Source: Pseudomonadota bacterium (GTDB lineage: Bacteria > Pseudomonadota > Alphaproteobacteria > JAAXGF01). From it: a stretch of DNA of 9,818 nucleotides. This document shows positions 1 through 6,603 of the stretch, in pieces (position 1 is the first letter of the stretch; every line of letters starts with the position of its first letter). The position numbers and the translations under genes were made by a program. The notes under the pieces are model-generated. The model had not been told where the DNA came from and ran no database searches. It worked only from the letters and a program-made list of their open reading frames with translations. The stretch is taken from contig JADFMW010000093.1 in NCBI GenBank assembly GCA_022563655.1, positions 1-9,818 on the forward strand, in the 5' to 3' direction.

Positions 1-125
1 CGGAGGCTCCGCCGAGGCGAGGGCTTCGCTCCCGCCTGCGCGAAGCCCGCTCCTGCCTGGGCGAAGCCGGAGCTTCTCTTCGGCGAAGGCAGGTCGGCGG
101 GCGAAGAGAGGTCGGCGAAGGCAGG
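1..125. repeat. Cluster of GC-rich palindromic repeat units
   Basis: The segment is built from short alternating words such as GGCTTCGC, GCGAAGCC, CGGCGAAGGCAGG and GGCTCCGCCGAGGCGAG on both strands. The last word is the reverse complement of half of the repeat seen at 1729-1757 and 2439-2467, so the three places belong to one dispersed family. The reading frame that ends at 377 stays open through the whole cluster, so the repeats may sit inside a coding sequence. Exact unit borders cannot be fixed because the left edge is cut by the window. Confidence 0.6.
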
Positions 126-377
126 CCGGCGCGGTTTCAACCGATCGCGCATCTGGGCTGCCTCAGTCTCGACGAAGTGTTGGACAAGCTGCTTAAGCGC
201 TGGGGCGAGACCCTGGCCGGCATAGGCAAGTCCAGTGACCGCTTCGGGCGCGATCTCACCGTGTTCTTCACCACCTCGCCCGAGGGCGCGTACTCGATGT
301 TCGCAGTGCGCGACGGCTGCGCCTACTTCGTCTCCGGCGGCGAAGCGTGGCAGTGGTTGCGCGAGGGCGCAAAATGA
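3..377 (+). CDS. 3' part of an unrecognised phage-cluster protein, cut at the left edge
   Basis: I do not recognise this protein. The frame is open from base 3 to the TGA at 375-377 and has no ATG, GTG or TTG before the GTG at 177, so either the start lies left of the window or that GTG is used. The segment before the GTG (RFQPIAHLGCLSLDEV) already looks like ordinary protein, which favours a start outside the window. The last 80 or so residues are coherent and soluble (SSDRFGRDLTVFF, EGAYSMFAVRDGCAYF, GGEAWQWLREG). The first 40 residues would be encoded by palindromic repeats and are arginine- and glycine-rich. The stop overlaps the next start (ATGATG at 374-379), so it belongs to the same transcription unit as the lysis-type genes. 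Coding is likely; function is unknown. Confidence 0.55.
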   Translation, partial: EAPPRRGLRSRLREARSCLGEAGASLRRRQVGGRREVGEGRPARFQPIAHLGCLSLDEVLDKLLKRWGETLAGIGKSSDRFGRDLTVFFTTSPEGAYSMFAVRDGCAYFVSGGEAWQWLREGAK

Positions 378-636
378 TGGCCGAGCTTGCGCTGCCCTGG
401 CCGGTCCTCGCCGCGCTTGTGGCGTCGGCCCTGGTGGGCGGCCTGTTTGGCCTCGTGCTCCATACCCGCAAGGCGCTCTCGGACCTCCGGGTCGAGCTCG
501 CCGACTACAAGACGCAGGTGGCCGAGCGCTACGTGCCCTTCGCCGCCCAGGCCGCGTTCGAGGAGAGGTGGTGCGGCGCCTGGAGCGCATCGAGGACCTG
601 CTTCATCAGCAGCTCGGCGCGGCACCGCGGGACTGA
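374..636 (+). CDS. One-span membrane protein, holin/spanin type, with probable frameshift
   Basis: A GAGGG ribosome site (363-367) precedes the ATG at 374. The frame begins MMAELALPWPVLAALVASAL: one N-terminal membrane segment (about residues 8-29), then a charged helical stretch (LSDLRVELADYKTQVAER). After about residue 64 the frame turns into low-quality sequence and runs to 694, far into the next gene. The neighbouring frame continues the protein as VVRRLERIEDLLHQQLGAAP and stops at 634-636, three bases before the next ATG. A single-base loss near 563-568 restores a protein of about 87 residues. Membrane anchor plus coiled coil beside an endolysin fits a holin or an inner-membrane spanin; the sequence does not decide which. 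The lesion may be a real mutation or a sequencing error. No classic slippery heptamer is present. Confidence 0.5.
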
Positions 637-639
637 GCG

Positions 640-1182
640 ATGCGCGATCGAGCCAGCGAAGCCGGCGACGGCTGTCCCGGCTCTCGGCGCGTGACCGACT
701 TCGATCGCGCGGTCGAGGTCGTGCTGCAACACGAGGGCGGGCTGGTCGACGACCCTGACGATCCCGGCGGCATCACCAACCACGGCATCTCGCTGCGCTT
801 CCTGCGGCGCGTCCGGCCTGGCGCTCGCCCCGACGAGATCCGCAACCTCACGCGCGACGAGGCCATCGAGCTTTACCGCCGCCACTTCTGGGAGCGCTAC
901 GGCTACGGCCGGCTGCCGGATGTGAGCATCGCAACCAAGGTCTTCGACCTCTCGGTCAATATGGGTCCGCGGGGTGCGCACGTTTGCCTGCAGCGTGCGC
1001 TCCGCGCCGCAGGAGAGCCCGTCTTCGAGGACGGCATTCTCGGCCCCAAGACCCTCGCCGCCGTGCACCGCGCGCGGTCCGACGTGCTGCTCGCCGCGCT
1101 CCGCTCCGAAGCCGCTGGTTACTACCGCAACCGCCGCCGCCCGAAGTACATCGCGGGCTGGCTCAACCGGGCCTACTCATGA
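640..1182 (+). CDS. GH108-type N-acetylmuramidase (phage endolysin-like)
   Basis: The protein would cleave the peptidoglycan glycan backbone. From the ATG at 640 it has 180 residues. Residues 20-110 match the glycosyl hydrolase 108 fold: FDRAVEVVLQHEGGLVDDPD contains the family's HEGG motif with the presumed catalytic acid Glu32, followed by DPGGITNHGIS and, near 103-110, DLSVNMGP. Residues 111-178 match the peptidoglycan-binding domain that usually follows, including YYRNRRRPKYIAGWLNRA. No signal peptide is seen, so export would need a holin, and the preceding membrane gene fits that role. A second start, GTG at 691, would remove 17 atypical residues and begin close to the domain; neither start has a strong ribosome site. 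The end overlaps the next gene by four bases (ATGA). Confidence 0.85.
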   Translation: MRDRASEAGDGCPGSRRVTDFDRAVEVVLQHEGGLVDDPDDPGGITNHGISLRFLRRVRPGARPDEIRNLTRDEAIELYRRHFWERYGYGRLPDVSIATKVFDLSVNMGPRGAHVCLQRALRAAGEPVFEDGILGPKTLAAVHRARSDVLLAALRSEAAGYYRNRRRPKYIAGWLNRAYS

Positions 1183-1796
1183 CTCCGCCGGTGCTAATCG
1201 GCCACATGGCCGTTGGGCTGTGCGCGGGTGTGATTCTCGTCTCTCTCGGTGAATATCTGATCCACCGCTACGTGATGCACGGCGCCGTTTTCAGCGCCCT
1301 GCTGTCGTTTTGCCCCGGCCCGTTTCAAGACATCTGGCTCGATCACGCGGTCAAGCATCATCGGCTGTTCTACCGCCGGTTCGACCACGAGCCCGATCCG
1401 GTCGGGCGCGAGATTGGCATCTCGATCTCGTGGTGGCACACCGCCGCCGCGGCGGTCGGGATGGCCCCGGCGCTGGCACTGCTGGCGTGGGGGGTCTCGC
1501 CGGTTGCAGCCGCGGCGGCTCTTTGCGTGGTGCCGATCCAAACGCTGGCTTGGAACGCGCTTCACCGCGAGATGCACCAGCCGAACGGCGGATGGTGGAC
1601 GCGCTCGGGCATCTATCGGTTCCTGGAGGCGTATCACCGCGCCCACCACGACCGGCCCGAGACCAACTTCCACATAACCCTGCCGTTGTTCGACGTGCTG
1701 TTCGGCACGCTCTCGCCTCGCAGGCGCTCTCGCCTCGGCGAAGCCTCTGGCGGAGCCCGGGCCGGCGCAGCGGGTCATCCGCGACCGTGGAGGTGA
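1179..1796 (+). CDS. Fatty-acid hydroxylase/desaturase superfamily membrane protein
   Basis: The 205-residue protein carries the histidine boxes of the di-iron hydroxylase superfamily (fatty-acid, sterol and carotenoid hydroxylases): EYLIHRYVMH (29-34), HAVKHH (56-61), HREMH (129-133) and HRAHH (153-157), plus His165 in NFHITLPLFDVLFGT. Hydrophobic segments lie at about 10-25, 87-105 and 107-124, so it should sit in the membrane with the boxes on one face. Such enzymes use oxygen to hydroxylate an acyl or isoprenoid chain; the substrate cannot be read here. ATG at 1179 overlaps the endolysin stop (ATGA) with no ribosome site, so translation is probably coupled. Residues 179-205 (after FGTLS) are encoded by a palindromic repeat and look like an acquired tail. 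Finding this gene between an endolysin and a lipase is unusual. Confidence 0.75.
   Translation: MTPPVLIGHMAVGLCAGVILVSLGEYLIHRYVMHGAVFSALLSFCPGPFQDIWLDHAVKHHRLFYRRFDHEPDPVGREIGISISWWHTAAAAVGMAPALALLAWGVSPVAAAAALCVVPIQTLAWNALHREMHQPNGGWWTRSGIYRFLEAYHRAHHDRPETNFHITLPLFDVLFGTLSPRRRSRLGEASGGARAGAAGHPRPWR
1729..1757. repeat. Palindromic repeat copy at the 3' end of the hydroxylase-like gene
   Basis: A 29-base unit beginning CTCGCCTCGGCGAAGCCT and ending GGCGGAGCC. It differs by one base from the unit at 2439-2467. Its second half can form a hairpin (GCCTCt-ggc-GGAGCC type, one or two mismatches). It lies in frame inside the last 30 codons of the gene and encodes residues rich in Arg, Ser and Gly. 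Confidence 0.75.
1789..1796 (+). promoter_or_regulatory. Strong Shine-Dalgarno site of the lipase gene
   Basis: GGAGGTGA ends at the TGA of the preceding gene and lies four bases before the ATG at 1801. It is the best ribosome site in the plus-strand block and fixes the lipase start. Confidence 0.7.
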
Positions 1797-1800
1797 GGGC

Positions 1801-2493
1801 ATGACCCCGCTGACCGCCTGCAAGCTGGCCGCGCTGATCTACGAGGATTGGGATGCCTGCAAGGCCGAGGCGGCGCTGCTCGGCTTCGACGGCTTCGAGT
1901 ATTGGGACCACGCCGACACGCAAGCGATGCTCGTCTACAACAAGGCCGAGGCCGCGCTGGTGTTCCGCGGCACCGAGGCGCGCAAGGCGCGCTGGCGCGA
2001 TCTCGTCAGCAACTTCGGCTATCCGGTCGTGTGGGCGGGCGAGGGCCGGGTTCACAGCGGCTACCTCCACCATTTCAATCGGATCCGCGACGACGCCCTG
2101 CGGGCGGCGATGGCGACGCCGTCGTGTCCACACGTTGTCGGTCACAGCATGGGCGGTTGCCTCGCGACGCTGTTCGCCGCCTGGGCGTCGATAACGCCGG
2201 CCAGGCTTTGGACATTCGGCGCGCCGAAGGCGCTCGACCTGAAAGCGACGGCGGCGATCCACTGCCCGATCAGCCGTTACGTCAACAACCGCGACTTCGC
2301 GCCGCATTGGCCGCCCGTGCCCGGCCTGATCCACCCCGCCCGCGCGATCGAGATCGACTCCGGCGGCTGGCCGGGCCCGGTCACGCGCCACGGCGCCGGG
2401 CGCTACCTCGCCGCGCTCGAGCGCCTGCGCCCGCCTCGCTCGCCTCGGCGAAGCCTCCGGCGGAGCCAGGGCAGCGCTTACCTCGACCCATAG
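1801..2493 (+). CDS. Class 3 lipase family alpha/beta hydrolase
   Basis: This 230-residue protein hydrolyses ester bonds of acylglycerols or phospholipids. It shows the class 3 lipase layout: ALVFRGTE (52-59, oxyanion-hole strand), RVHSGYL (83-89), the nucleophile elbow VVGHSMGG with Ser116, LWTFGAPK (136-143), YVNNRDFAPHWPP with presumed Asp165, and RHGAGRYL with presumed His197. The triad is therefore complete. No signal peptide or membrane span is seen, so it is cytoplasmic unless released by lysis. The start is fixed by GGAGGTGA four bases upstream. Residues after about 211 (PPRSPRRSLRRSQGSAYLDP) come from a palindromic repeat and are probably a late addition. It lies between a membrane hydroxylase-like gene and a lipoprotein gene, which suggests an envelope or lipid role in this phage-like cluster. 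The family call is firm; the substrate is unknown. Confidence 0.85.
   Translation: MTPLTACKLAALIYEDWDACKAEAALLGFDGFEYWDHADTQAMLVYNKAEAALVFRGTEARKARWRDLVSNFGYPVVWAGEGRVHSGYLHHFNRIRDDALRAAMATPSCPHVVGHSMGGCLATLFAAWASITPARLWTFGAPKALDLKATAAIHCPISRYVNNRDFAPHWPPVPGLIHPARAIEIDSGGWPGPVTRHGAGRYLAALERLRPPRSPRRSLRRSQGSAYLDP
2439..2467. repeat. Palindromic repeat copy at the 3' end of the lipase gene
   Basis: A 29-base unit (starts CTCGCCTCGGCGAAGCCTCC, ends GGCGGAGCC), one base different from the copy at 1729-1757. It lies in frame within the last codons of the lipase, after the catalytic domain is finished. GCCTCC-ggc-GGAGCC can fold with one mismatch. Confidence 0.75.
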
Positions 2494-2504
2494 GAGATTA
2501 CGTC

Positions 2505-2858
2505 ATGCGCTACCTACACAACGTCAGCAAGCCGACCTTCATTCTGTTCATGGTTGCGACGCTCGGCGCGTGCGGGATGTTCGACAAGCCCGCCCCGCTC
2601 CCGGCGCTGTTCGCGATCGAGAGCGAGTACTTCACCCTGGCCGAAGCCGCCGCCGGATACGTCGAGAGCGAGACGGCCAACCCGGCGATCAAGGACGCGA
2701 TCAAGATGTTCGACAAGCGCGCCTACGATTCGATCCAGGAAGCGAAGATACTGGCGCGAGCCGGCGCGCCCGCCGACGACGCGATCGACACCGCCGAGGC
2801 GGCGATGGAGCAGTACAAGGATTATCTCGTCAGCCGTATCATGGGAGCCTCGAAATGA
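2505..2858 (+). CDS. Small lipoprotein, unknown function
   Basis: The 117-residue product starts MRYLHNVSKPTFILFMVATL followed by GAC: a signal peptide with a lipobox (L-G-A-C) and the lipidated Cys at 23. The mature part is helical and acidic (LAEAAAGYVESETANP, DAIDTAEAAMEQYKDYL) and has no motif I can name. AGGAG at 2492-2496 overlaps the lipase stop and lies eight bases before the ATG. In a lysis-type cluster an outer-membrane lipoprotein can be the outer spanin, but this one is longer and less proline-rich than typical outer spanins, so that is only a possibility. The stop overlaps the next start (ATGA at 2855-2858). Confidence 0.75.
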   Translation: MRYLHNVSKPTFILFMVATLGACGMFDKPAPLPALFAIESEYFTLAEAAAGYVESETANPAIKDAIKMFDKRAYDSIQEAKILARAGAPADDAIDTAEAAMEQYKDYLVSRIMGASK

Positions 2859-3049
2859 ACGCCGAAGCCATCGCACGACTGCTGCAACTGTTGCTCGCGT
2901 CGCGCGCCAACGAGAACGACATCCTTGCCAAGCTGCAAGGATTGATGGGCCAGACCGCCAACCCCGATGAGCCCGATCCGACCGACGAGGATTGGGCGAA
3001 CCTGGAAAGCCGCGCCAAGAGCCTCCACGACCGCATCCAAGCAGCCTAG
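2855..3049 (+). CDS. Small acidic/helical protein of the phage-like cluster, unknown function
   Basis: The 64-residue product starts MNAEAIARLLQLLLASRANE and ends LESRAKSLHDRIQAA. It has an N-terminal amphipathic helix, an acidic middle (NPDEPDPTDEDWANLE) and a short C-terminal helix; no membrane span is certain. GGGAG at 2843-2847 is correctly spaced, and the ATG overlaps the lipoprotein stop by four bases, so the two are translationally coupled. I do not recognise the family. Overlap, ribosome site and codon pattern make it a likely real gene. Confidence 0.65.
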   Translation: MNAEAIARLLQLLLASRANENDILAKLQGLMGQTANPDEPDPTDEDWANLESRAKSLHDRIQAA

Positions 3050-3068
3050 CGGCAATGCTGGCGGGGCC

Positions 3069-3095
3069 GGAGAGGCCGGAGAGGCCGGAGAGGCC
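3069..3095. repeat. Three tandem copies of a 9-base unit
   Basis: GGAGAGGCC occurs three times without interruption in the gap between two small genes. In the frame of the following gene it would read GEA three times, so a longer N-terminus starting further upstream would contain it. The units also resemble ribosome sites (GGAGAGG), the last lying about ten bases from the next ATG. Confidence 0.8.
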
Positions 3096-3104
3096 GCTGG
3101 CGCC

Positions 3105-3335
3105 ATGAACATGACCGTGCTCGGCCAGCTTCTCGGCCGTTTGCTACAATTCACCAGCCGCCAGGGCGACACCCTCGGCGCCGCGATCGAAAGCAACCCG
3201 CGCGTCTCGGCCTACCTCGCCACGGCCGCGGGAATAGTCGCTTGGCTCGGCGTCTCCGACGACGCGCTCGCGCGCATCGGCGCGGCGCTCGTCGCCCTCG
3301 GCCGGGTGTTCCTCCAGGCGGCGCAGCATATGTAG
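3105..3335 (+). CDS. Small hydrophobic protein, possibly holin-like
   Basis: The 76-residue product starts MNMTVLGQLLGRLLQFTSRQ; a second ATG two codons on (3111) is equally possible. Two hydrophobic segments are visible, about 36-49 (AYLATAAGIVAWLGV) and 54-72 (ALARIGAALVALGRVF), separated by a short acidic turn, which is the shape of a small two-span holin. The family is not recognised. It is the last gene of the plus-strand block; the next gene points the other way. The ribosome site would be a GGAGAGG of the 9-base tandem repeat. Confidence 0.55.
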   Translation: MNMTVLGQLLGRLLQFTSRQGDTLGAAIESNPRVSAYLATAAGIVAWLGVSDDALARIGAALVALGRVFLQAAQHM

Positions 3336-3384
3336 GGCGCCGCGCCGAGGCTCACCAAAGACCTTCGATTTCGCCGCTCCCGAC

Positions 3385-3397
3385 CGTCCGCTGGACG
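3385..3397. terminator. Short hairpin in the convergent gap (weak candidate)
   Basis: CGTCC-GCT-GGACG forms a perfect five-pair stem with a three-base loop, between the end of the plus-strand block (3335) and the end of the minus-strand transsulfuration operon (3409). There is no T-run on either side, so it could act only as a weak or factor-dependent site. The rest of the gap shows nothing. Confidence 0.2.
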
Positions 3398-3408
3398 CTG
3401 CGCGCTGC

Positions 3409-4572
3409 TTACTCGAGCGCGTTCGCGAGGTCGGCGATGAGGTCATCGGCGTCCTCGACGCCGACCGAGAGGCGCACCAGGTTGTCGCCGATACCGAGGC
3501 CGGCGCGGACCTCGGGCGGCAGCGAGGCGTGGGTCATGATCGCCGGGTGCTCGATCAGGCTTTCGACGCCGCCCAGGCTTTCGGCCAGCGCGAACAGGCG
3601 GCAGCGCTCGAGGAAGCGGCGTGCCCCGGCGAGGCCGCCTTCGATCAGCGCCGTGACGATCCCGCCGAAGCCCTGCATCTGGCGCTTGGCGAGCGCGTGC
3701 TGCGAGTGGCTCTCAAGCCCCGGGTAGTAGACGCGCTCGATCTTGGGGTGCGCCTCGAGCCAGGCCGCGATGCGCGCGGCGTTTTCGCAGTGGCGCTCCA
3801 TGCGCAGCGCCAGCGTCTTGAGCCCGCGCAGCGCGAGGAACGAATCGAACGGCCCGGCGATGGCGCCGACCGCGTTCTGCAGGAACGCCACGCGCTCGGC
3901 GAGCTCGGCGTTCTCGCCCACCACCACGACGCCGCCCACGATGTCGGAATGGCCGTTCAAGAACTTGGTGGCGGAGTGAACGACGAGGTCGAAGCCGTGC
4001 TCCAGGGGCCGCTGCGCCCAGGGGGTCGCGAAGGTATTGTCCATCACCGTCCAGATCCCGCGCTCGCGCGCGACCTTGGCGACCGCGCCGAGATCGACCA
4101 GCTTGAGCAGCGGGTTGGTCGGCGTCTCGATCCAGATCATCCGCGTCTCGGGGCGGATCGCGCCTTCGAGCGCGCCGGGTTCGGCGAGATCGACGAACGT
4201 GAACTCGAGCCCGGCCGTTCGCCTGCGCACCTGCTCGAACAGCCGCCAGGTGCCGCCGTAAAGGTCGTCCACCGCGACGACGTGGGCGCCGCGGTCGAGG
4301 CAGTCGAGCAGGGTGGCGCTCGCCGCCATGCCCGAGGCGAAGGCGAAGCCCGCCTGGCCGCCCTCGAGATCGGCGACGCAGCGCTCGTAGGCCATGCGCG
4401 TCGGGTTCTGGGTGCGCGCGTACTCGAAGCCCTGATGCACGCCCGGGCTCGACTGGACGTAGGTCGAGGTCGCGTAGATCGGCGTCATGATGGCCCCGGT
4501 CGTCGGGTCGGGCTGCTGGCCCGCGTGGATCGTCCGGGTGGCGAAGCCCGGGCGGTTGGTCGCGTCGGCCAT
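3409..4572 (-). CDS. Cystathionine gamma-lyase / gamma-synthase family PLP enzyme
   Basis: This 387-residue PLP enzyme of the Cys/Met metabolism family would split cystathionine to cysteine, 2-oxobutyrate and ammonia (gamma-lyase) or make it (gamma-synthase). Visible signatures: FEYARTQNPTR (49-59, the Tyr-Arg that contacts the cofactor phosphate), AFASGMAA (77-84), VDDLYGGTWRLF with Tyr105, ETPTNP (149-154), VMDNTFATP with Asp178, and VVHSATKFLNGHSD with the Schiff-base Lys203. Length is normal. GAGG lies eight bases before the ATG and overlaps the stop region of the upstream beta-synthase gene; the gap is five bases, so the two are one operon with likely coupled translation. The cystathionine beta-synthase partner argues for the lyase role (reverse transsulfuration), but motifs alone do not exclude gamma-synthase. 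Confidence 0.9.
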   Translation of the reverse strand: MADATNRPGFATRTIHAGQQPDPTTGAIMTPIYATSTYVQSSPGVHQGFEYARTQNPTRMAYERCVADLEGGQAGFAFASGMAASATLLDCLDRGAHVVAVDDLYGGTWRLFEQVRRRTAGLEFTFVDLAEPGALEGAIRPETRMIWIETPTNPLLKLVDLGAVAKVARERGIWTVMDNTFATPWAQRPLEHGFDLVVHSATKFLNGHSDIVGGVVVVGENAELAERVAFLQNAVGAIAGPFDSFLALRGLKTLALRMERHCENAARIAAWLEAHPKIERVYYPGLESHSQHALAKRQMQGFGGIVTALIEGGLAGARRFLERCRLFALAESLGGVESLIEHPAIMTHASLPPEVRAGLGIGDNLVRLSVGVEDADDLIADLANALE

Positions 4573-4577
4573 GTCGG

Positions 4578-5942
4578 CTACCTCATCCTCCGGCGCAGGT
4601 GGTTCAACAGGTCGATCCGCGTGATCAGCCCAAGATACTCGTCGCGATCGCGGACGAGGGCAACGCAGCCCTTGTCGAAGATCGGCAACAGCGCCGCGAG
4701 CGGCGTCGACGGCGCGACCGTCTCGAGCTTGGCGCTCATCGACTCGTGCACCGGGTCGCCGAAGCGGCCTTCGTGGTCGTAGACCGCGAGCATGATATCG
4801 GATTCGTCGACGATGCCGACGATGTGGTCGTCGTCGACCACGGGAATCTGCGAGACCTCATAGAGCTTCATGCGCGAATACGCGGTGAGCAAGGTGTCGT
4901 CCGGCGCGACCGTGATGTCCTCGTGCTCGACGTGACGGCGGCTGATGAGGTCGCGCAAATCGCCGTGGGCCTCGCGCCGGATGAAGCCCTGGTCGATCAT
5001 CCAGTACTCGTTGTACATCTTGGACAGGTACTTGTCGCCGCCGTCGCAGACGAAGGTGACGACCCGCTTTGGTTCGGTCTGGGCGCGGCAGTAGCGCAGC
5101 GCCGCGGCGAGCAGCGTGCCTGACGACGAGCCCGCCAGAATCCCCTCCTTGTGCAACAGCTCGCGCGCCGCTGCGAACGCCTCGGCGTCGCTGACGGTAA
5201 TGGCCCGGCTCACCAATGACAACTCGCAGATCGGCGGTACGAAGTCCTCGCCGATGCCCTCGACCAGCCACGACCCCGCCTCCTTGATCTCGCCGGTCTC
5301 GACGTAGCCGGCGAGCACCGAGCCCTCGGGATCGGCCAGCACCATCTCGACGCGCGGCGCGACGCGCTTGAGGAATCGGCCGACGCCGGTGATCGTGCCG
5401 CCCGTGCCGACGCCGCACACCACGGCGTCGAGGTCGTGGCCCATCTGCTCCCAGATCTCGGGACCGGTGGTGCGCTCGTGGGCCAGCGGGTTGGCGGGAT
5501 TTGCGAACTGGTTGATGTAGAAGGCGCCGGTCTCGCGGGCCAGGCGCTCGGCGTAGTCCTGGTAGTACTCGGGGTGTCCCTTGGTCACGTCCGAGCGCGT
5601 CATCCGCACCTCGGCCCCGAAGGCCTTGAGGTGGAACACCTTCTCCTGGCTCATCTTCTCGGGGATCACGAGGATCAGCCGGTAGTCCTTCTGCGACGCG
5701 ACCAGCGCCAGGCCGAGGCCGGTGTTGCCGGCGGTGGCCTCGACGATGAGGCCGCCGGGCTCGAGCTTGCCGTCGCGTTCGGCGGCCTCGATCATCGACA
5801 ACCCGATGCGGTCCTTGATCGAGCCGCCCGGGTTCTGGCTTTCGAGCTTGGCGAACAGGCGGCACGGTCCGGCGTCGAGATGAGCAAGTTCGACCATCGG
5901 CGTGTCGCCGATCATGTCGAGCACGTTTCCGTGGGCGGGCAT
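4578..5942 (-). CDS. Cystathionine beta-synthase with C-terminal CBS domain pair
   Basis: This 454-residue enzyme condenses serine (or an activated serine) with homocysteine to cystathionine. Residues 1-320 are a fold-type II PLP domain: NPGGSIKDRIG with cofactor Lys43, EATAGNTGLGLA (69-80), the phosphate-binding loop GVGTGGTITG (177-186), and GSSSGT (271-276). Residues 330-454 hold two CBS motifs (DDTLLTAYSRMKLYEVSQIP and PSTPLAALLPIFDKGCVALV), a regulatory adenosyl-ligand module. No heme-binding N-terminal domain is present, as is usual in bacteria. The ATG at 5942 is preceded by AGGAGA at seven bases; an open extension further upstream lacks protein-like sequence. It is the first gene of a two-gene operon with the gamma-lyase family gene and is divergent from a Nudix gene. 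Confidence 0.93.
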   Translation of the reverse strand: MPAHGNVLDMIGDTPMVELAHLDAGPCRLFAKLESQNPGGSIKDRIGLSMIEAAERDGKLEPGGLIVEATAGNTGLGLALVASQKDYRLILVIPEKMSQEKVFHLKAFGAEVRMTRSDVTKGHPEYYQDYAERLARETGAFYINQFANPANPLAHERTTGPEIWEQMGHDLDAVVCGVGTGGTITGVGRFLKRVAPRVEMVLADPEGSVLAGYVETGEIKEAGSWLVEGIGEDFVPPICELSLVSRAITVSDAEAFAAARELLHKEGILAGSSSGTLLAAALRYCRAQTEPKRVVTFVCDGGDKYLSKMYNEYWMIDQGFIRREAHGDLRDLISRRHVEHEDITVAPDDTLLTAYSRMKLYEVSQIPVVDDDHIVGIVDESDIMLAVYDHEGRFGDPVHESMSAKLETVAPSTPLAALLPIFDKGCVALVRDRDEYLGLITRIDLLNHLRRRMR

Positions 5943-6012
5943 TGGGCGTCTCCTGCACAGAACTGTAGCAGTGTGGCGGCGGAGCGGCGACCGCACGCGT
6001 GGCGATCCGGCG

Positions 6013-6042
6013 ATGATAAAGAACACCGCTTCACACCAGCAA
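6013..6042 (-). promoter_or_regulatory. Candidate promoter of the transsulfuration operon
   Basis: On the minus strand TTGCTG (6042-6037) is followed after 18 bases by TATCAT (6018-6013), or after 17 by TTATCA, about 70 bases before the cystathionine beta-synthase ATG. It is the only AT-rich patch in this divergent gap. The match is moderate and unproven. Confidence 0.3.
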
Positions 6043-6144
6043 TCATATTCGGGCGCGGCGTCCATGTGCCAAAGCGCCGAGCGCTTGCCAAGCGCGCCCG
6101 CGTCGGTAAGGTTGGGCGCGCCCGCACCACCCACTCGCCCTGCC

Positions 6145-6603
6145 ATGCCGACGTACGACCACCCCGAGAACCTGCGCGTCTACGGCATCCTGCTGAGAAA
6201 TGGCCGCGTGCTGATCGCCGCCGAGTACATCGCCGAGGTGTTCTGCTGGAAATTCCCGGGGGGCGGGGTGAACGAGACCGAAAGCGCCGAGGAGGCGCTC
6301 AGGCGCGAGTACCGCGAGGAAACCGGGCTCGAGATCGCGATCGGTGCGCTCTTGCACGCGCCGGGCACGCTGTTCAGCCCGTGGAGCCGCGTCAACTACA
6401 CGCCGATGTACTGGCGCATCACGGCCGACGGCGAGCCGGTGGTGCCGGACCACGAGCCGGTCGAGATCGGCTTCAAGGACCCGGAGCACGTCATCGCCAG
6501 CGACATCGTCGCCGGCCCCGAGAAGGTTTCGCTCAGGAAAGCCTTGGGGACGTACGAGGACGGCGACGAAGAGCGGTTCGTCACGCGCCCTCGTGCTTCG
6601 TGA
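6145..6603 (+). CDS. Nudix hydrolase
   Basis: The 152-residue protein hydrolyses a nucleoside diphosphate linked to some other group; the substrate is not readable. The Nudix box is perfect: G40, E46 and REYREETGL (54-62), fitting G-x5-E-x7-R-E-U-x-E-E-x-G-U, with the metal-binding Glu58 and Glu59. The box is preceded by a normal beta-strand region (RVYGILLRNGRVLIAAEY) and by FCWKFPGGG. The frame stays open upstream to about 5902, but MPTYDHPENLRVYGILLRNG is the natural N-terminus. No Shine-Dalgarno sequence precedes the ATG; a TTG at 6112 is an alternative. It is divergent from the transsulfuration operon, with no evident link to it. Confidence 0.85.
   Translation: MPTYDHPENLRVYGILLRNGRVLIAAEYIAEVFCWKFPGGGVNETESAEEALRREYREETGLEIAIGALLHAPGTLFSPWSRVNYTPMYWRITADGEPVVPDHEPVEIGFKDPEHVIASDIVAGPEKVSLRKALGTYEDGDEERFVTRPRAS

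Noticed and set aside
1..125. CRISPR array or tandem satellite at the left edge
   Set aside because: Units vary in length and orientation and have no regular spacers; it is a cluster of palindromic repeats.
560..572. Programmed -1 frameshifting in the holin/spanin-type gene
   Set aside because: GAGGAGAGG is not a slippery heptamer, and no clear stimulatory stem-loop was found; a mutation or sequencing error is simpler.
2967..3104. Upstream ATG at 2967 as the start of the last small hydrophobic gene
   Set aside because: It would overlap the preceding gene by 83 bases, and the added residues are basic and repeat-derived; ATG 3105 or 3111 fits better.
3529..4782. Long plus-strand open frame of 417 codons opposite the gamma-lyase family gene
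   Set aside because: It is antisense to a clear PLP enzyme, crosses into the next gene, and its product is the Arg/Ala/Gly-rich type produced by GC-rich shadow frames.
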